From contig CAUVYP010000590.1 of NCBI GenBank assembly GCA_963556195.1, positions 151,001-215,000 on the forward strand: a DNA stretch of 64,000 nucleotides. Reading direction: 5' to 3'. Every line of letters begins with the position of its first letter. Positions within the stretch are counted from its first letter, which is position 1. This document shows positions 63,268-64,000 of the stretch, piece by piece. Under the pieces are notes generated by a model. That model saw nothing but the letters and a program-made list of their open reading frames with translations. It made no database searches and had not been told where the DNA came from. The translations under genes were made by a program, and so were the position numbers. This DNA is from Sepiola atlantica (lineage: Eukaryota; Mollusca; Cephalopoda; Sepiida; Sepiolidae).

Positions 63268-63825
63268 AAATTTTGTTGATGTTTTGCGTATTCAGTTTGT
63301 ATCGACATATCTCCGGTAGTACACGAGCTGCACTTCTGAAACTTGGTACTTCAGTAGAAAATGTGTCTTGGCGGCTGTCTACAAAGTTTCGTTTCACAAT
63401 TCGAATAAATGTGCAAGTTATAAACAAAAGCGATATCAACTTTTAAACGCGCTAAATTTTGTAGATGTTTTGCGTATTCAGTTTGTATCGACATATCTCC
63501 GGTAGTACAAGAGCTGCACTTCTGAAACTTGGTACTTCAGTAGAAAATGTGTCTCCGCGACTGTCTGCAAAGTTTCGTGGCACAATTCGAATAAATGTGC
63601 AAGTTTTAAACAAAAGCGATATCAACTTTTAAACGCGCTTAATTTTGTTGATGTTTTGCGTATTCAGTTTGTATCGACATATCTCCGGCAGTACAAGAGC
63701 TGCACTTCTGAAACTTGGTACTTCAGTAGAAAATGTGTCTCCGCGACTGTCCACAAAGTTTCGTTTCACAATTCGAATAAATGTGGAAGTTATAAACAAA
63801 TACGATATCAACTTTAAAACGCACT
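63268..63825. repeat. Right-end HOR, start of another unit
   Basis: Anchor monomers 2-4 (GTACACGAG/GTCTTGGCGG; TGCAAGTTTTAAAC; CTGTCCAC/AAATACGATATC) appear once more, showing that the HOR continues out of the window. Confidence 0.9.
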
Positions 63826-64000
63826 AAATTTTGTAGATGTTTTGCGTATATAGTTTGTATCGACATATCTCCGGTAGTACAAGAGCTGCACTTCTGAAAC
63901 TTGGTACTTCAGTAGAAAAAGTGTCTCCGCGACTGTCTGCAAAGTTTCGTGGCACAATACGAATAAATTTGGAAGTTATAAACAAAAGCGATATTAACTT
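63826..64000. repeat. Partial satellite monomer at right edge
   Basis: This is the first 175 bp of a GAAAAAGTG-type monomer (compare 61966). It has the private variant GCGTATATAG, and a GATATTAAC ending shared with about 62131. The array continues beyond the right edge. Confidence 0.97.

Larger units (their letters stand above)
1..64000. repeat. Satellite DNA array, 186-bp monomer, head-to-tail, fills the window
   Basis: The same 186-bp unit recurs in register from one edge to the other: 343 complete copies with monomer starts at 26, 212, 398 and so on to 63640. Landmarks in nearly every copy are AAATTTTG (1-8), TTTTGCGTATTCAG (15-28), GTATCGACATATCTCCGG (32-49), GTACAAGAGCTG (52-63), CTTCTGAAACTTGGTACTTC (66-85), CCGCG (102-106), AAGTTTCG (117-124), CGAATAAAT (135-143), TATAAACAAAAGCG (152-165) and ATCAACTTT (168-176). 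All copies share one orientation and nothing interrupts the register except fourteen 1-bp indels. The base composition of the consensus is about 37% GC. No function can be read from the sequence. Centromeric or heterochromatic location is an inference from array length and organisation. Confidence 0.98.

Noticed and set aside
1..64000. CRISPR array or other bacterial repeat-spacer system.
   Set aside because: The repeated unit has no unique spacers: all 186 bp are conserved between copies, and no cas-like gene is present.
1..64000. Tandemly repeated gene cluster (rDNA, histone, snRNA or 5S).
   Set aside because: The 186-bp unit shows no resemblance I can recognise to 5S rRNA or to other tandem RNA genes, and lacks the thymidine-run terminator and internal promoter pattern expected of 5S.
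1..64000. Transposable element insertions, telomere repeats or inversions inside the array.
   Set aside because: The monomer register can be followed continuously from 26 to 64000 with only 1-bp shifts, and all monomers have the same orientation.

Overview
The whole 64 kb window is one uninterrupted satellite DNA array. It is built from a 186-bp monomer repeated head-to-tail in a single orientation. I count 343 complete monomers, plus a 25-bp partial monomer at the left edge and a 175-bp partial monomer at the right edge. I found no unique sequence, gene, RNA gene, transposon, CRISPR array or inversion. Satellite arrays of this length are typical of eukaryotic heterochromatin (centromeric, pericentromeric or subtelomeric). 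The consensus is about 37% GC and has 10 CpG in 186 bp, which is more than its base composition predicts. That argues against a heavily CpG-methylated vertebrate or plant genome and is compatible with an invertebrate, but I cannot name the organism.

Monomer numbering used below: position 1 is the first base of AAATTTTG, and the first full monomer starts at window position 26. Monomers typically differ from each other by about 5-10%. They fall into recurring types defined by linked variants: GTTGATG, GTAGATG or GTTGGGG at 8-14; ACATATC or ACACATC at 38-44; TGCAC, TGAAC or TGGAC at 62-66; GTGTCTC or GCCTCTC at 96-102; GACTG, GGCTG, GACGG or GATGG at 106-110; TTTC or TGGC at 125-128; TGCAAG, TGGAAG, TTGGAAG or TCTAAAAG near 145-150; GCGATATC or GCGCTATC at 163-170; and TTTAAAACGC or TTTTAAACGC at 174-183.

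The types are ordered into higher-order repeats (HORs) whose copies are usually 99% or more identical, but the HOR length changes along the window. Layout: 1-8.8 kb, cassette mosaic with a 2046-bp (11-monomer) and a 3162-bp (17-monomer) relationship; 8.8-11.4 kb, a 7-monomer tandem duplication; 11.4-14.0 kb, loosely ordered; 14.0-15.8 kb, a 5-monomer tandem duplication; 15.8-22.5 kb, a mosaic with a 20-monomer relationship; 22.5-37.2 kb, one HOR family present as 14-, 12-, 10-, 10-, 16- and 10-monomer versions; 37.2-44.7 kb, 8-monomer and 4-monomer duplications; 44.7-50.2 kb, a 6-monomer HOR; 50.2-64 kb, a 17- to 22-monomer HOR family.

At many HOR boundaries a single hybrid monomer joins the left part of one type to the right part of another. 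This is the expected footprint of unequal crossover, and nine such hybrids are mapped below. Only 14 indels are visible in 64 kb. All are 1 bp, and six of them are copies of one inherited insertion. Because 186 is divisible by 3, many monomers are open in frame on both strands for about 60 codons. I treat these as by-products of the repeat, not genes. I found no protein-coding or defence-type system here; what is notable is the record of recent recombination in the array.
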